Position numbers and translations under genes: made by a program
Notes under the pieces: generated by a model
The model's input: the letters and a program-made list of their open reading frames with translations, nothing else
What the model was told of the DNA's origin: nothing
Databases searched by the model: none
In this document: positions 17,604 to 25,948 of the stretch, in pieces
Layout: each line of letters begins with the position of its first letter
Numbering within the stretch: the first letter of the stretch is position 1
NCBI GenBank assembly: GCA_963667145.1
Contig: OY762943.1
Coordinates: 186,001 to 250,000 of the forward strand
Reading direction: 5' to 3'
DNA: 64,000 nt
Source: G963667145 sp963667145
GTDB taxonomy: Bacteria > Cloacimonadota > Cloacimonadia > G963667145

Positions 17604-18413
17604 ATGCCAGAGTTGCCAGAAGTTCAGACCATAGTAAATCAGCTTGGGGAGAAAATCGTTGGTCGAGAAATCGAAGATGTTAATATTGCTTGTGCTTCTT
17701 CAGTTTCCAATCCTCACAAATTTGATTTACGCACACTAAGGGAAATCGAAAGTATTGAGCGAGTTGGGAAGTTTATTGTTATTCACCTGAGTAGCTCAAT
17801 AAAAATTGTTGTTCACCTGAGGATGACGGGTAAGTTGGTTTTTGAAGAGCGGAATATTTTTTATGATAAAACTCATCTGAGGGCGGAAATTTTCTTCAGA
17901 GATGGTAGCAAGCTGTTGTTTATTAGCGTTCGGGGTTTTGCCAAGATGGAAATTTATGCTGAAGATGACGTGGTGCGAGGGATTGACAATTTGGGAATTG
18001 ACCCTTTTGATAAAAGTCTTGACAAATTTTATATGGCAAGGCTAATGATGGGCAAAGGTATGTCGATTAAGGCGTTTTTGATGAATCAGAAATATCTTGC
18101 GGGGATAGGGAATATTTATGCTTGTGAGATTCTTTATAGGGTTGGTTTGCATCCAGAGACTAAAGCAGGGTGTGTGCCTATTGAGTTGATTGATAGGTTG
18201 TTGACTGTTATGCGAGAGGTGCTGAGCAAAGCAATTGAGTGTTGTGGCACTACAATTAACGATTATCGCAGTGTGGATGATAAATCGGGAAGATTTCAAG
18301 CATTTTTGCAGGTGTATCAGAAAGGGCATTGTCCTTGTGGGCATACTGTAGAAAAGATTAGTATTGGCGGAAGAGGCACTTTTTTTTGTCCTGTATGCCA
18401 AAAGAAATTTTAG
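17604..18413 (+). CDS. mutM: formamidopyrimidine-DNA glycosylase (Fpg/MutM)
   Basis: This 269-residue base-excision repair enzyme removes 8-oxoguanine and formamidopyrimidines. It starts with PELPEV, in which the N-terminal proline left after Met removal is the nucleophile and Glu3 is catalytic. It has the conserved lysine loop (RMTGK near 72), the helix-two-turn-helix AGIGNIYACEILYR near 166 and a C-terminal zinc finger with CPCG and CPVC pairs. The start is 5 bases after the ferritin stop. Placement inside the oxygen-defence island fits its role in repairing oxidised guanine. Confidence 0.95.
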   Translation: MPELPEVQTIVNQLGEKIVGREIEDVNIACASSVSNPHKFDLRTLREIESIERVGKFIVIHLSSSIKIVVHLRMTGKLVFEERNIFYDKTHLRAEIFFRDGSKLLFISVRGFAKMEIYAEDDVVRGIDNLGIDPFDKSLDKFYMARLMMGKGMSIKAFLMNQKYLAGIGNIYACEILYRVGLHPETKAGCVPIELIDRLLTVMREVLSKAIECCGTTINDYRSVDDKSGRFQAFLQVYQKGHCPCGHTVEKISIGGRGTFFCPVCQKKF

Positions 18414-18440
18414 AAAATTTGCTTACTTAGGGAGGTTAGT

Positions 18441-19613
18441 TTGAAAGCTAAAGAGATAAAAAAAGGCGTTTATTGGGTTGGTGGCATCGATTGGGATTTA
18501 CGGAATTTCCACGGATATTTGACTCAGCGTGGCTCCACATATAATGCGTATCTTATAGTAGATGAGAAGATTACGCTGATAGACAGTGCTAAATATTATT
18601 TGGCTTCGGAGCTTTTGGAGAGGATTTCCAGTGTGGTTGATGTTGCGGATATTGATTATGTTGTGCAAAATCACGTTGAGATGGATCATTCGGGTGCTTT
18701 GCCACAGGTTTTGGCTCTTGCTCCAAAAGCTAAAGTTGTTACCAATCAGAAAGGGAAAGATGGCTTGGAAGCACATTTTGGTGGTAACTGGGATTATTTG
18801 TTGGTGAAGACGGGCGACGAGCTGTCTCTCGGGAAGCGTACATTAAAATTTGTGCAAACACCGATGGTGCATTGGCCGGACAACATGGTGACGTATTGTC
18901 CCGAAGAAAAAATTTTGTTTTCCAACGACGCTTTCGGACAGCATATTTCCAGTTCGGAAAGGGTGGACAACGAGTATCCGCTGTCGGTGATTTTGGAAGA
19001 AGCAAAAAAATATTATGCGAACATTGTTTTGCCGTATGGAATGCAGGTGCAAAAGGCGTTGCAGATAGTTGGCGATTTGGAGATAGATTTTATTTGTCCC
19101 AGTCATGGGATCATTTGGCACGAACATATAGCGGAGATTATTTCTTTGTACACGGAGTGGTCTGCTAACCAGACCAAAGAGAAAGCGTTGGTGATTTACG
19201 ATACGATGTGGGGCTCTACCAAGGCTATGGCTGAAGTGCTGATGGACGCTTTTGAGGAAAAGAAGATTACCGCTGAGTTGATTAACCTGCAACACACACA
19301 TATTTCAGATGTTATGACTAAGTTGGTGGATAGCAAATACATCTGTATTGGCTCTCCGACGCTCAACAACAATATTTTGCCCACGGTTGCTTCGTTCTTA
19401 TGTTACCTTAGTGGACTTGCTCCCAAGAAGAGAATTGGGCTTGCATTTGGGAGTTACGGTTGGGGAGGTCAGAGCGTTGGCATTGTGAATAAGAGTTTGG
19501 AAGATGCAGGATTTGAAATGATGAATCCTTATAAATTACAGTACGTTCCCAAAAAAGAATCTCTGGAGAAAATGAGGGACGATTTTTTGGAAGAGCTGAA
19601 AGAAAAACAATAG
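18441..19613 (+). CDS. fprA: flavodiiron protein FprA (oxygen / nitric oxide reductase)
   Basis: This 390-residue protein has a metallo-beta-lactamase-like di-iron domain followed by a flavodoxin domain from about 245. Di-iron ligands are H78, E80, D82, H144, D163 and H222; the flavin phosphate loop is TMWGSTKA near 249. Such proteins reduce O2 to water, or NO to N2O, with electrons from rubredoxin or a flavin reductase. The start is TTG at 18441, supported by GGGAGG at 18430-18435. No rubredoxin is fused; separate rubredoxin (20548) and flavin-reductase-domain (20746) genes nearby are likely donors. Confidence 0.93.
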   Translation: MKAKEIKKGVYWVGGIDWDLRNFHGYLTQRGSTYNAYLIVDEKITLIDSAKYYLASELLERISSVVDVADIDYVVQNHVEMDHSGALPQVLALAPKAKVVTNQKGKDGLEAHFGGNWDYLLVKTGDELSLGKRTLKFVQTPMVHWPDNMVTYCPEEKILFSNDAFGQHISSSERVDNEYPLSVILEEAKKYYANIVLPYGMQVQKALQIVGDLEIDFICPSHGIIWHEHIAEIISLYTEWSANQTKEKALVIYDTMWGSTKAMAEVLMDAFEEKKITAELINLQHTHISDVMTKLVDSKYICIGSPTLNNNILPTVASFLCYLSGLAPKKRIGLAFGSYGWGGQSVGIVNKSLEDAGFEMMNPYKLQYVPKKESLEKMRDDFLEELKEKQ

Positions 19614-19622
19614 GAGGGAAAG

Positions 19623-19973
19623 ATGTCATTAGGGTGTTATATGAAAAAATCGGAGTCAGAAGGAACAGAAAAGCATACGCCATTTATAGAGGTAAAGCCT
19701 TGTAGTACGTGTGGTGAGTTAGCTGTGACGGTGAAAGTGGGAGAAGAGATTTTTCACCCGAGTATGCCAGAGCATTTTATTGAGCATATTGCTCTGCACG
19801 CTTTGACGAAAGACGACAAATTGGTTTTCGTCACGAGGTTTGAGTTGGGCAGAGAAAACACCATTCCTTATGTGAAGACGCATATCAAAAAGGGGATATT
19901 CAAGACTATTTTTGCGGTGTCGCTTTGCAATTTGCACGGACTGTGGGAGAGTAGCATAGATTTGGAAGATTAG
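19623..19973 (+). CDS. superoxide reductase (neelaredoxin, class II)
   Basis: This 116-residue protein reduces superoxide to peroxide at a single iron. The site is H18 within EKHTP, H45 in HPS, H51 and H55 region, and C102 with H105 in CNLHG. Lys17 is the conserved residue that guides superoxide. The desulforedoxin domain of class I enzymes is absent. GGAGGGAAAG precedes the ATG. Peroxide made here would be removed by the two rubrerythrins, and electrons would come from rubredoxin, all encoded in the same island. Confidence 0.93.
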   Translation: MSLGCYMKKSESEGTEKHTPFIEVKPCSTCGELAVTVKVGEEIFHPSMPEHFIEHIALHALTKDDKLVFVTRFELGRENTIPYVKTHIKKGIFKTIFAVSLCNLHGLWESSIDLED

Positions 19974-19990
19974 GATTGATGGAGGAATAG

Positions 19991-20524
19991 ATGAGTTTGA
20001 AAGGCACAAAAACCGAGAAAAATTTGTTGGATGCTTTTGCTGGAGAGTCCCAAGCACGCAATAAATACACATACTTTGCCAAGGTGGCTAAAAAAGAAGG
20101 CTACGAACAAATTTCCAGAATTTTTGAGGAGACTGCTGAAAACGAGAAAGAGCATGCGAAGTTGGAGTTTAAGGCTTTGGGGCTTTTGGGCGATACGATG
20201 GCTAACCTGAAAGAAGCTGCCGAGGGCGAGAATTACGAATGGACGCAGATGTATCCGCGTATGGCAAAAGAGGCTAGAGAAGAGGGATTTGAGGATATAG
20301 CGGTGATGTTCGAGAAGATTGGCGAGGTGGAAGCTAAGCATGAGATGAGGTATAAGAAGCTATTGAAAAACATCGAAGATGGAGTTGTTTTCAAAAAATC
20401 TGCTCCGACTAAATGGAAATGTTTGAATTGCGGTTACATTCACGAAGGTAGCGGAGCTCCCGAGATGTGTCCTGCTTGTAAGCATCCAAAAGCTTATTTT
20501 GAGCTTTGGTGTGAAAATTATTAG
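19991..20524 (+). CDS. rbr: rubrerythrin (classical domain order)
   Basis: This 177-residue protein has an N-terminal di-iron four-helix domain and a C-terminal rubredoxin domain. The start KNLLDAFAGESQARNKY is typical; ferroxidase motifs are EKEHA near 52 and EAKHE near 115. The rubredoxin iron ligands are the CLNCG and CPAC pairs in the last 40 residues. It acts as a cytoplasmic peroxidase that accepts electrons from rubredoxin. GATGGAGGAATAG precedes the ATG. It complements the reverse rubrerythrin at 16100, so the island carries both architectures. Confidence 0.94.
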   Translation: MSLKGTKTEKNLLDAFAGESQARNKYTYFAKVAKKEGYEQISRIFEETAENEKEHAKLEFKALGLLGDTMANLKEAAEGENYEWTQMYPRMAKEAREEGFEDIAVMFEKIGEVEAKHEMRYKKLLKNIEDGVVFKKSAPTKWKCLNCGYIHEGSGAPEMCPACKHPKAYFELWCENY

Positions 20525-20547
20525 AATATCTATCCAAAGGAGGGAAA

Positions 20548-20685
20548 ATGGATAAGTATGAATGCAATGTATGTGGTTATATATATGACCCAGCAGAAAA
20601 TAGTGACGTTCCATTCGCAAATTTGCCTGACGATTGGGAATGTCCAGTTTGCGGAGTAGGGAAAGACGAATTCTCTAAAATGTGA
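20548..20685 (+). CDS. rubredoxin, short-loop form (45 residues)
   Basis: This small protein carries one iron in four cysteines: CNVCG (C6, C9) and CPVCG (C32, C35). It is 45 residues, about seven shorter than most rubredoxins, with the deletion in the loop after YDPAEN; a 45-residue rubredoxin is known from a Desulfovibrio desulfuricans strain. AAAGGAGGGAAA gives a very strong ribosome-binding site. It is the likely electron carrier for the superoxide reductase, rubrerythrins and FprA encoded just upstream. Confidence 0.95.
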   Translation: MDKYECNVCGYIYDPAENSDVPFANLPDDWECPVCGVGKDEFSKM

Positions 20686-20696
20686 TGATTGTATTG

Positions 20697-20728
20697 GGGT
20701 CATCCAGAGAGGGTGACCTTTTTTTTTT
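20697..20728 (+). terminator. intrinsic terminator after rubredoxin
   Basis: GGTCAT (20698-20703) pairs with GTGACC (20713-20718) and is followed by ten T residues. It ends the transcript carrying FprA, superoxide reductase, rubrerythrin and rubredoxin. Confidence 0.85.
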
Positions 20729-20745
20729 ATTGAGGAGTAAAGATA

Positions 20746-21252
20746 ATGGATAGTAACGTTTTATATAGCATGAGTTATGGGATGTATGTGGTTGGTGCCA
20801 AGGCAGATGACAAGGTTAATGCTCAGATAGCCAACACTTCGTTTCAAATTAGCTCGAATCCCAAGATGGTTGCCGTTTCGATTAACAAAGAGAATTATAC
20901 GCACGAACTCATTAGCAAAAGTGGGAAATTTTCGATTTCTATCGTTTCCACGATGTGGGAAATGGTGGACATAGGCAATTTTGGATTTCGTGGTGGTCGC
21001 GAGTACGATAAATTCGCCAAATACAAATATGAGCTTTCTTCCACGGATGTGCCTTTGATTTCGTATAAGACTGTGGGCGGACTATCGCTCAAGGTTGTTG
21101 ATAAGATTGATGTTCACACGCACACGGTATTTTTTGGGGAAGTGGAAGACGCCAAAAGTTTTGATGCGAGTTTAATTCCTATGACTTATGCATATTATCA
21201 CGGTGAACTGAAAGGGAAAGAACCGAAGAATGCTCCGTTGCACAGAGGGTGA
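20746..21252 (+). CDS. flavin reductase-domain protein (Hrb-like NAD(P)H:rubredoxin partner)
   Basis: This 168-residue protein has the flavin reductase-like FMN-binding fold. Family stretches include SYGMYVVGAK near 9, the NTSFQISSNP flavin-contact segment near 30 and KSGKFSISIVS near 60. In acetogens the same domain, fused to rubredoxin (high-molecular-weight rubredoxin), supplies NADH electrons to FprA. Here the rubredoxin is a separate gene just upstream. TGAGGAG precedes the ATG. It lies 17 bases behind the terminator, so it may be expressed by read-through or from its own weak promoter. The partner assignment is inferred from context. Confidence 0.82.
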   Translation: MDSNVLYSMSYGMYVVGAKADDKVNAQIANTSFQISSNPKMVAVSINKENYTHELISKSGKFSISIVSTMWEMVDIGNFGFRGGREYDKFAKYKYELSSTDVPLISYKTVGGLSLKVVDKIDVHTHTVFFGEVEDAKSFDASLIPMTYAYYHGELKGKEPKNAPLHRG

Positions 21253-21323
21253 ATTTTATAGAAGAAGAAAAGTAAAAAAAACATCTTGGCAGAAATTTAT
21301 TGGATTTTTGAGTAACTCTTGAT

Positions 21324-21851
21324 ATGGGTGATTTAAAATTCGAGATGATTGGTGGTTTGGCAGAGAAGCCTGATTTTGTGGCGATAGATTTCGAAACGGC
21401 TGTTTCTTATAGGGTGTGTGCTGTTGCTGTGGTGAGCGTGAAGAACGGGGAGATAGTTGATGAGTTTTACACGTTGGTGCGTCCGCGAGGCAATTATTAC
21501 AATTACCACAACACTCGGGTACACGGGATAACCGCTGCCGACACGGAAGATGCTCCCAACTTTAGGGAGATTTATCCTCTTTTGCGTAAATTGTTGCATT
21601 CCAATGTTGTTGTAGCTCACAACGAGAGTTTCGACAGACGAGTTTTGCAGGAGAATATGCGAGAAATTGGGCTTAGTTACGGAGATTTGTGTTTGCCAGA
21701 TTGTTGGGAATGTACACTCAAAATCTATAGGCAAAAGGGCTTTAAGCCAGCAAATTTGAAAGCGTGTGCCGACAGAATGGGGATTGAATTGAACCACCAC
21801 GAAGCTCTTAGTGACGCTCGAGCTTGTGCCAGATTATATTTGATGAAGTAA
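21324..21851 (+). CDS. DEDDh 3'-5' exonuclease (DnaQ-like)
   Basis: This 175-residue protein is an exonuclease of the DnaQ/epsilon family. Catalytic residues are D22 and E24 in IDFETA, the Asp of NESFD near 101 and the final HHEALSDA, giving the DEDDh set. The segment NTRVHGI near 63 is also typical. There is no polymerase domain, so it may act alone or as a proofreading or RNA/DNA trimming enzyme. The ribosome-binding site before the ATG is weak, and the internal ATG at 21345 is an alternative start that still keeps all catalytic residues. It ends 18 bases before argD. Confidence 0.85.
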   Translation: MGDLKFEMIGGLAEKPDFVAIDFETAVSYRVCAVAVVSVKNGEIVDEFYTLVRPRGNYYNYHNTRVHGITAADTEDAPNFREIYPLLRKLLHSNVVVAHNESFDRRVLQENMREIGLSYGDLCLPDCWECTLKIYRQKGFKPANLKACADRMGIELNHHEALSDARACARLYLMK

Positions 21852-21869
21852 AAACCAAGGAGATACGAA

Positions 21870-23039
21870 GTGCAAGAGTTTATAGAAAAAGGTCAAAAAT
21901 TTTTGATGAACACTTATGGTAGACTGCCGATTGTTTTGGATAAAGGAAAAGGGAATACTGTTCAAGATGTGCAGGGGAAAGAGTATTTGGATTTTTTGGG
22001 AGGAATAGCCGTTAATGCTCTTGGGCATTGCAATGAGCTGATGGTGAGCGAAATCGCCCGACAATCCAAAAAAATTATCCATTGTTCCAACTATTATTGG
22101 ACTAAGGAGCAAATCGATTTGGCAGAATTGCTGGTGGAAAATAGTTGCGGAGACAAAGCGTTTTTTGCTAATTCTGGTGCTGAGGCTAACGAAGGTGCTA
22201 TCAAATTAGCTCGGATTTGGGCACAAAAAAACTTCAACAAAGAAAAAAATAAGATTTTGACTTTAAACGGGTCTTTTCACGGAAGAACTTTGGCGACACT
22301 CACGGCTACAGGTCAGGAGAGCTTTCATCAATATTTTTCACCGCTTTTGCAGGGGATAGACTATGTTGATGCTGACTTGCAGGAGATAGCCAAAAAAGTA
22401 GATGAGACTGTCTGCGGAATTTTGGTAGAGCCTGTGCAAGGTGAAGGCGGAATAAATATTCTGCCAAAAGAGTTTATGCAAGGTTTGGAAAAGCTTTGCA
22501 AAGAGAGAAATGTTTTGCTTATTTGTGATGAGGTGCAGACTGGCATAGGCAGAACGGGCAAGTTTTTTGCTTATGAGCATAGTGGCATCAGTCCTGACAT
22601 TATCACTTGTGCCAAGGCTTTGGGCGGTGGATTGCCTATAGGTGCTTTTTTGGCGAAGGACAATGTAGCTTCGGCTTTTGTTCCCGGAGACCACGGTTCC
22701 ACATTCGGAGGAAATCCATTTGTTTGCGGTGTGGCACAGGCTATCGTTAAGACGATTTGCCAGAAAGATTTTCTGCAAAATGTTCAGGAAATGGGCGACT
22801 ATTTCCAAAAGAAAATAGCTGAAATGAATAACGACAAAGTGAAGGAAATAAGAGGTTTGGGATTGATGATTGGTGTGGAATTGAATGAGCCGAATGCCAA
22901 GGAAATCATGAAGAAGGCAGCTACACAAGGAATGTTATTTTGCACCTGCGGAAATAAGACTTTGAGATTTTTGCCTGCATTGAACGTTTCCAAAGAGGAA
23001 GTGGATAAAGCTGTAGGAATTTTGGGGAAAATCTTATAG
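21870..23039 (+). CDS. argD: acetylornithine aminotransferase
   Basis: This 389-residue class III PLP aminotransferase interconverts N-acetylglutamate semialdehyde and N-acetylornithine with glutamate. Features are FLGGIAVNALGH near 47, NSGAEANEGAIKLAR near 107 for cofactor phosphate binding, CDEVQTGIGRTG near 220 and the PLP lysine in CAKALGGG near 248. The start is GTG at 21870 after AAGGAG. argF follows by 28 bases, while argC, argJ, argB and argG are in a second cluster at 42003-46791. The enzyme may also act in lysine synthesis as succinyl-diaminopimelate aminotransferase, as in other bacteria. Confidence 0.92.
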   Translation: MQEFIEKGQKFLMNTYGRLPIVLDKGKGNTVQDVQGKEYLDFLGGIAVNALGHCNELMVSEIARQSKKIIHCSNYYWTKEQIDLAELLVENSCGDKAFFANSGAEANEGAIKLARIWAQKNFNKEKNKILTLNGSFHGRTLATLTATGQESFHQYFSPLLQGIDYVDADLQEIAKKVDETVCGILVEPVQGEGGINILPKEFMQGLEKLCKERNVLLICDEVQTGIGRTGKFFAYEHSGISPDIITCAKALGGGLPIGAFLAKDNVASAFVPGDHGSTFGGNPFVCGVAQAIVKTICQKDFLQNVQEMGDYFQKKIAEMNNDKVKEIRGLGLMIGVELNEPNAKEIMKKAATQGMLFCTCGNKTLRFLPALNVSKEEVDKAVGILGKIL

Positions 23040-23067
23040 ACTGTGTAAATTTTGAGGAGTGAATTGT

Positions 23068-23997
23068 ATGAACTTGAAAGGTAGAGATTTTATTGCTCTG
23101 GAGGACTGGAGCAAAGAAGAGATAGAATATTTGTTGAATTTTGCTGCTGAGATTAAAGCTGATTTTAAAGCAGGGAAAGATTTTAAACCACTTGAGGGGA
23201 AATCGCTCGGACTGATTTTCCAAAAAAATTCCACGAGAACGAGGGTTTCTTTTGAGATAGGTATGTACCAACTTGGTGGACATCCGATGTTTTTGTCTGT
23301 TGCCGACACTCAGTTGGGCAGAGGTGAGCCAATTAAAGACACAGCCAGAGTTTTGTCGGGTTACATCGATGGAATAATGATACGGACTTTTAATCATAGT
23401 GATGTTGTGGAATTGGCTGAGTATGCGAGCATTCCTGTCATCAATGGGCTTACCGATTTGCTACATCCTTGTCAGGTGATGGCAGATTTGATGACTATTC
23501 AGGAAAATTTTGGCAAAGAGCTGAAAGGCAAAAAGTTGGTTTATCTCGGAGATGGCAACAACGTGGCACATTCTTTGATGATTGGATGCACCAAAATGGG
23601 CATGGATGTGGTTGTGGCGGCTCCTGCTCAATATAATCCGCTGGATGAGTATGTGGAGAAAGCCAAAAAGTTGGCGAGCGAATCGGGTGGAAGTTTTGTG
23701 CTGACCGATGATGTCCGCTACGCCGTGCAGGACGCTGATGTTTTGTACACGGACACTTGGGTAAGCATGGGTCAGGAAGAGGAAAAAGCGGAGAAAGTGA
23801 AGAAGTTCAGTCCTTTCCAAATAAATGAAGCTCTTTTGAAAATCGCTAAACCGACTGCCATCGTGATGCATTGTTTGCCTGCGTATCGTGGGTTCGAGTT
23901 GACTGAAGAGGTGATTGAGGGCAAGCAATCCGTGGTTTTCCAAGAATCCGAAAACAGGCTTCACGCTCAAAAAGCGATTTTGGCAGCGTTATTGTAG
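23068..23997 (+). CDS. argF: ornithine carbamoyltransferase
   Basis: This 309-residue enzyme joins carbamoyl phosphate and ornithine to citrulline. The carbamoyl-phosphate loop STRTR is at 55-59, LLHPCQVMAD near 131 follows, and the ornithine loop MHCLPAYRG lies near 268. The ATG at 23068 has GAGGAG at 23054-23059; the GTG at 23059 would overlap that site and is rejected. It runs with argD as a two-gene unit. Carbamoyl phosphate from the AllFGH enzyme encoded at 10537-14307 could in principle be used here, which would link ureide breakdown to arginine synthesis. Confidence 0.95.
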   Translation: MNLKGRDFIALEDWSKEEIEYLLNFAAEIKADFKAGKDFKPLEGKSLGLIFQKNSTRTRVSFEIGMYQLGGHPMFLSVADTQLGRGEPIKDTARVLSGYIDGIMIRTFNHSDVVELAEYASIPVINGLTDLLHPCQVMADLMTIQENFGKELKGKKLVYLGDGNNVAHSLMIGCTKMGMDVVVAAPAQYNPLDEYVEKAKKLASESGGSFVLTDDVRYAVQDADVLYTDTWVSMGQEEEKAEKVKKFSPFQINEALLKIAKPTAIVMHCLPAYRGFELTEEVIEGKQSVVFQESENRLHAQKAILAALL

Positions 23998-24032
23998 TTT
24001 GTCTTTTATACGAAAAAATTCCTGAGTAAACG

Positions 24033-25097
24033 ATGCGTAAAATTATCCATATCGATATGGATGCTTTTTTTGCTGCTGTGGAAGTGCGGGACAATCCGAA
24101 GCTGTTGGGCAAGCCAGTGATAATCGGCTCTCTGAAAAGGCGTGGAGTTGTTTCCACTTGCTCTTATGAGGCTCGTGCTTTTGGGGTTCATTCGGCTATG
24201 AGTTGCATTCGGGCTAAAAAACTTTGTCCGAACGCCATTTTTATAGATACAGGTTTCGACAAATATCGGGAAGTTTCCGCTGAGATTATGGATGTTTTTC
24301 GTTCTTTCACCCCTCTGGTGGAGCCGTTGTCTATCGATGAGGCTTTTTTGGATGTCAGTTTTTTGGGAGATAAATCGGCGACTTATCTGGCGAAAGAGAT
24401 TAAAAATGCAATTCAGCGAAAGACCAAGCTCACAGCTTCAGCGGGAGTCTCTTACAACAAATTTCTGGCGAAAATAGCTTCAGGAATGAACAAGCCTGAC
24501 GGTCTCACCGTGATTACTCCAGAAGATGCAGAGGAATTTTTGGCAGAGCTTCCTATAGAAAAATTTTTTGGAATCGGCAAAGTTTTGGCGAAGAAGATGA
24601 AAAGCATGGGAATTTACACTGGAGGCGATTTGTGTCGCTGGCAGATGAACGATTTGACGCGTCAATTTGGCAAGAGCGGTGTCTTTTTGTATCACGTGGC
24701 ACGTGGTGTAGACGAGCGTCTTGTGGTGCCTGCTCGGGAGCAGAAGTCTATTGGCAGGGAGATTACTTTCGCTCAAGATTTGTGGACTATTGGCAAGATG
24801 GAGTTTGAACTAAAGAAGCTCTCGTATATGGTCGCGGAGAAGCTACAGCGGAAGAAGCGAACGGCGAAGAGTATAACCCTGAAGATAAAGTATGCAGACT
24901 TTCGTATTGCGACGCGGACTAAGACTTTCTTTGTTGGAGTGGACGATTTCGACCAAATCTTTGGGGCGATTGTTGAGCTTTTGCGGTTGCATTGGGAGAG
25001 GGGGAAGTCTGTGCGACTCTTGGGAGTTAGTGCAGGTGGATTGAATGTGTTGGGAGAGAGGGTTTATTCGCAGATTTATTTGCCGTTTTTTGTGTAG
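24033..25097 (+). CDS. dinB: DNA polymerase IV (Y family)
   Basis: This 354-residue translesion polymerase has the Y-family start HIDMDAFFAAVE with catalytic Asp residues, the second metal motif SIDEAFLDVS near 103, the helix-hairpin-helix GIGKVLAKKMKSMGI near 182 and a little-finger domain from about 240. It lacks a clear beta-clamp motif at the extreme C-terminus; the last residues are QIYLPFFV, which might serve. No LexA-like operator is visible upstream, and the ribosome-binding site is weak. It is the last gene before about 0.9 kb of gene-free DNA. Confidence 0.93.
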   Translation: MRKIIHIDMDAFFAAVEVRDNPKLLGKPVIIGSLKRRGVVSTCSYEARAFGVHSAMSCIRAKKLCPNAIFIDTGFDKYREVSAEIMDVFRSFTPLVEPLSIDEAFLDVSFLGDKSATYLAKEIKNAIQRKTKLTASAGVSYNKFLAKIASGMNKPDGLTVITPEDAEEFLAELPIEKFFGIGKVLAKKMKSMGIYTGGDLCRWQMNDLTRQFGKSGVFLYHVARGVDERLVVPAREQKSIGREITFAQDLWTIGKMEFELKKLSYMVAEKLQRKKRTAKSITLKIKYADFRIATRTKTFFVGVDDFDQIFGAIVELLRLHWERGKSVRLLGVSAGGLNVLGERVYSQIYLPFFV

Positions 25098-25100
25098 AGG

Positions 25101-25706
25101 ATGTTCTTTCCCTTTGTGTGACCAAGTTTTCCGTTCATCTTTTCAGACGGGCGAAAAGACGAACCAGAAAAGCCCGCTTTTGTCATAAAATCGCTAAACA
25201 GTGGCGTGAGATGAAGTAAGACTAACTCTGAGTAGAAGCATCTTCGAGCAGACGACTATCATTTGCTAGTCTAAAACTTGTTTTGCACTTCTAAAAGGTG
25301 GTTTTAGTTATGCCAAAAGTCAAGCTACCTAATCCTATGCGAACTGCTCTTTGGGTTTGGGTGGTAACGGTAAATATATCAAAGCAAAAAGTGTGTTCAA
25401 GCACAAAAGCAAGAATAATAATTAAAAAAGGATTGTGCTTGATAGCTTTTTGATTTTGTATTTAGAGGTTTTTTGCTTCTTTTTTTACGGCGAAAAAAAG
25501 AAGGCACATTGCAATGGATACCTGCCTCCGCAGGCATGAGGATTAGAAAAGCAAGAAGATGGATACCCACTTACGTGAGTATGAGGGCAGGAAGCCCAAG
25601 CATCCCTCATTCCCGCGGACGCGGGAATCCAGTTGGGTTAGGATTGGGAAATCCAGTGAAATCAAGAAACGTAGGAACCCATTTTATGTTCTTTCCCTTT
25701 GTGTGA
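25101..25706 (+). repeat. 21-bp direct repeat pair flanking a repeat-rich segment
   Basis: The 21 bases at 25101-25121 recur exactly at 25686-25706, both starting ATGTTCTTTCCC. Sequence after the two copies diverges at once. They bracket 564 bases containing the palindromic repeats. Confidence 0.7.
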
Positions 25707-25948
25707 ACAAAGCGAAAGAACCAAAGGTAAACTCAAAATCCAAAGCCTCGCCTCTAAAATATTCAACTCTTTCGTATTATTGTAGGCTCAACCTGTGAAG
25801 TCAGATTAGCATTTAAGCAAGAGACGACAGGTATCGCACAATAATTGACTTCAATCGTTTTCTATTTTCACGAGGCTCGACTTGATGGATTTATAGCCAC
25901 CCCAAGCACAAAATCAAGATGAAGAAGTTAAAAAATTGTGCTTGATAG
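25398..25948 (+). repeat. duplicated hairpin repeat (two copies of about 47 bp)
   Basis: Copy 1 spans 25398-25445 and copy 2 spans 25903-25948. Each starts with CAAGCACAA, has an A-rich middle and ends with TTGTGCTTGATAG, so its ends form a 9-bp inverted repeat. The middles differ at several positions. The second copy sits just left of the insertion sequence. Confidence 0.65.
25515..25630 (+). repeat. three palindromic REP-like units
   Basis: Units at 25515-25541 and 25560-25586 share TGGATAC....TATGAGG-type ends around CCTGC/GCAGG and CCCAC/GTGAG stems. The third, ATTCCCGCG-GA-CGCGGGAAT at 25609-25628, is a perfect 9-bp stem. They are much richer in G+C than their surroundings and resemble the dispersed extragenic palindromes of many bacteria. 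Confidence 0.6.

Noticed and set aside
25515..25630. CRISPR-like spacing of palindromes
   Set aside because: The three units differ in sequence, are only three in number, and have no regular spacers or cas genes nearby.
25473..25798. Two overlapping short open frames (77 and 79 codons) across the palindromic repeats
   Set aside because: They read through extragenic palindromes, have no ribosome-binding site, and the peptide type (IPASAGM, SRGRGNP) is typical of translated repeats.
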